Shown here: in pieces, positions 5,090 to 6,095 of the stretch | Layout: each line of letters opens with the position of its first letter | How positions within the stretch are numbered: position 1 is the stretch's first letter | Assembly (NCBI GenBank): GCA_902803675.1 | Contig: CADCQZ010000213.1 | Coordinates: 1-6,095 of the forward strand | Source of the DNA: an uncultured Eubacteriales bacterium | GTDB lineage: Bacteria > Bacillota_A > Clostridia > Christensenellales > Aristaeellaceae | Length of the DNA stretch: 6,095 nt | Direction of reading: 5' to 3' | The notes under the pieces: generated by a model | Seen by the model: the letters and a program-made list of their open reading frames with translations, nothing else | Told to the model about the DNA's origin: nothing | Database searches by the model: none | Position numbers and translations under genes: made by a program

Positions 5090-6095
5090 TTACTTGTTGG
5101 CTTCGTAATAGGCCGCCAGCTTCTTCCAGGCGCTGGCCTTCAGGGCCAGGTACTGCTTGCCGTGCCAGTCGCCGTTCACCATGTTGGCCAGGTTCTCGGG
5201 CGTGTCGGTCAGGCCCTTGACGATGAGATCCACGAACAGGTTCTCGCCGCCCTTGGCCGCGTTGAACTTGCCGTTGGAGGTCAGCTCAGCGTAGGAGTTG
5301 ATCATGTCGGTCTCGGACTTGGTGTTCGGGAGCACGGTGGGGATGGAGGTATACCAGGGATTCTCAGCCACCTCCAGCAGCGGGTGCTTGATGGTGCCGA
5401 GGCCGATGGCGACGGAGATGTAGCCGGCGCCTTCCTTGCCCACTTCGTGAGTGCACTGATACTCAAAGGCCTGGCTCTTGACGAAGGACAGGGTGGAACC
5501 CAGGAACTGACGGGCATAGTTGGTGTAGTTGCCCTTGGCCTTCTCCCACAGCTCGGCGTAGGTGGCGTCCGCGATCACGGGCATCTCCTTGCCGTTGAAC
5601 AGGAAGGTCTCACCCTCCTTGATGAAGGCGGCGGGGCCGTAGCTCATCAGGATCTGGCCTTCGGGGGAGTAGGCGTAGTCGATCAGGGCCAGGGCCTTGT
5701 CCAGGGCGCCGGGGTTGGATTCCACACCGGCCTTGGAGATGGCCCACGCGTCGGTCTTCACGGAACGCCAGGACTCGGTGAAGCGCATGAACACGCCGCC
5801 CTCGGTGCCGTCGAACCACTTGGCCACGGGCACCATGATCGCCATGTACTTCTCGCCCTCCTGGAGCTTGGTGGCGTTCATAACGGTCTGGGTCTGGTTG
5901 TAGTCATAGGACATGAAGCCGTTGTCGTTCTCCAGGTAGGTGGAGGAGTTTTCTTCCGCGGCATCCACGTACGCCTTGGAGATCAGTCCTTCAGCAACCA
6001 GGTCGTGCATTCTGCCCAGGGCCGTGAAGGTCACCGCTTCCTGGCGGGCGTCATGCAGCAGGCCGTCCGATTCCACATACAGGTAATCCTGGCGG
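5090..6095 (-). CDS. ABC transporter extracellular sugar-binding protein, C-terminal part (5' end outside window)
   Basis: This is the C-terminal 334 residues of a family-1 type extracellular solute-binding protein, which captures a sugar or oligosaccharide outside the membrane and delivers it to an ABC permease. The frame stays open to the window edge (it reads R-Q-D-Y-L-Y upstream of the GTG at 6074-6076), so that GTG is an internal valine and the signal peptide or lipobox lies outside. Supporting signs are the segment W-R-S-V-K-T-D-A-W-A-I-S, the D-Y-A-Y-S-P-E-G-Q helix typical of this superfamily, many aromatic residues, and a C-terminus ending in K-L-A-A-Y-Y-E-A-N-K before TAA. There are no membrane helices. 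Codons are strongly G/C-ending (AAG, GAG, CTG, GCC), more uniformly than in the genes downstream, which fits high expression. A GH105 enzyme in the same gene run suggests a pectic oligosaccharide ligand; that is inference. The general family is fairly sure, the ligand is not. Confidence 0.85.
   Translation of the reverse strand, partial: RQDYLYVESDGLLHDARQEAVTFTALGRMHDLVAEGLISKAYVDAAEENSSTYLENDNGFMSYDYNQTQTVMNATKLQEGEKYMAIMVPVAKWFDGTEGGVFMRFTESWRSVKTDAWAISKAGVESNPGALDKALALIDYAYSPEGQILMSYGPAAFIKEGETFLFNGKEMPVIADATYAELWEKAKGNYTNYARQFLGSTLSFVKSQAFEYQCTHEVGKEGAGYISVAIGLGTIKHPLLEVAENPWYTSIPTVLPNTKSETDMINSYAELTSNGKFNAAKGGENLFVDLIVKGLTDTPENLANMVNGDWHGKQYLALKASAWKKLAAYYEANK

Noticed and set aside
6074..6076. 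GTG as start of the binding protein
   Set aside because: The frame continues open upstream to the window edge, and the protein at this point is already inside the mature domain with no signal peptide.
1..6095. CRISPR arrays, tRNA/rRNA genes, insertion sequences, phage or toxin-antitoxin genes
   Set aside because: No spaced direct repeats, cloverleaf-type sequences, transposase motifs or small toxin-like pairs were seen on either strand.

Overview
The window carries eight genes, all on the minus strand, so transcription runs from base 6095 towards base 1. The DNA is fairly GC-rich, has strong GGAGG-type ribosome binding sites, and encodes an MsmK/UgpC-type sugar ABC transporter. This suggests a Gram-positive, gut- or rumen-type member of Clostridia. 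A GC-rich lineage such as Christensenellales or Oscillospirales is my guess; nothing here is diagnostic to genus.

Order along the transcript: (1) the C-terminal 334 residues of an extracellular sugar-binding protein, cut by the window edge; (2) a 147-base intercistronic gap with two stem-loops and no visible promoter; (3) two small four-helix membrane proteins, here called A (198 aa) and B (157 aa), overlapping by 4 bases; (4) a complete MsmK/UgpC/MalK-like ABC ATPase (357 aa); (5) two more small four-helix membrane proteins, A' (185 aa) and B' (240 aa), packed 1-2 bases apart; (6) a cytoplasmic GH105 unsaturated rhamnogalacturonyl hydrolase (377 aa); (7) the first 106 residues of a second MsmK-like ATPase, cut by the other edge. 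Gaps between genes from A onward run from a 4-base overlap to 49 bases, so this reads as one operon or at least one co-transcribed run.

Working model (inference): the binding protein captures oligosaccharides, probably unsaturated products from rhamnogalacturonan or other pectic polymers. An MsmK-type ATPase powers uptake through conventional permeases, which are not in the window and usually lie beside the binding-protein gene. GH105 then removes the unsaturated uronic acid in the cytoplasm. This resembles the Bacillus subtilis yteP-ytcP-ytcQ-yteR logic.

The part not explained by known families is the set of four small membrane proteins. None shows the EAA coupling motif of ABC permeases. 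They fall into two topological types, and the order A-B-ATPase then A'-B'-(GH105)-ATPase looks like a repeated cassette. This is the most interesting signal here. No mobile element, CRISPR array, tRNA or rRNA was seen.
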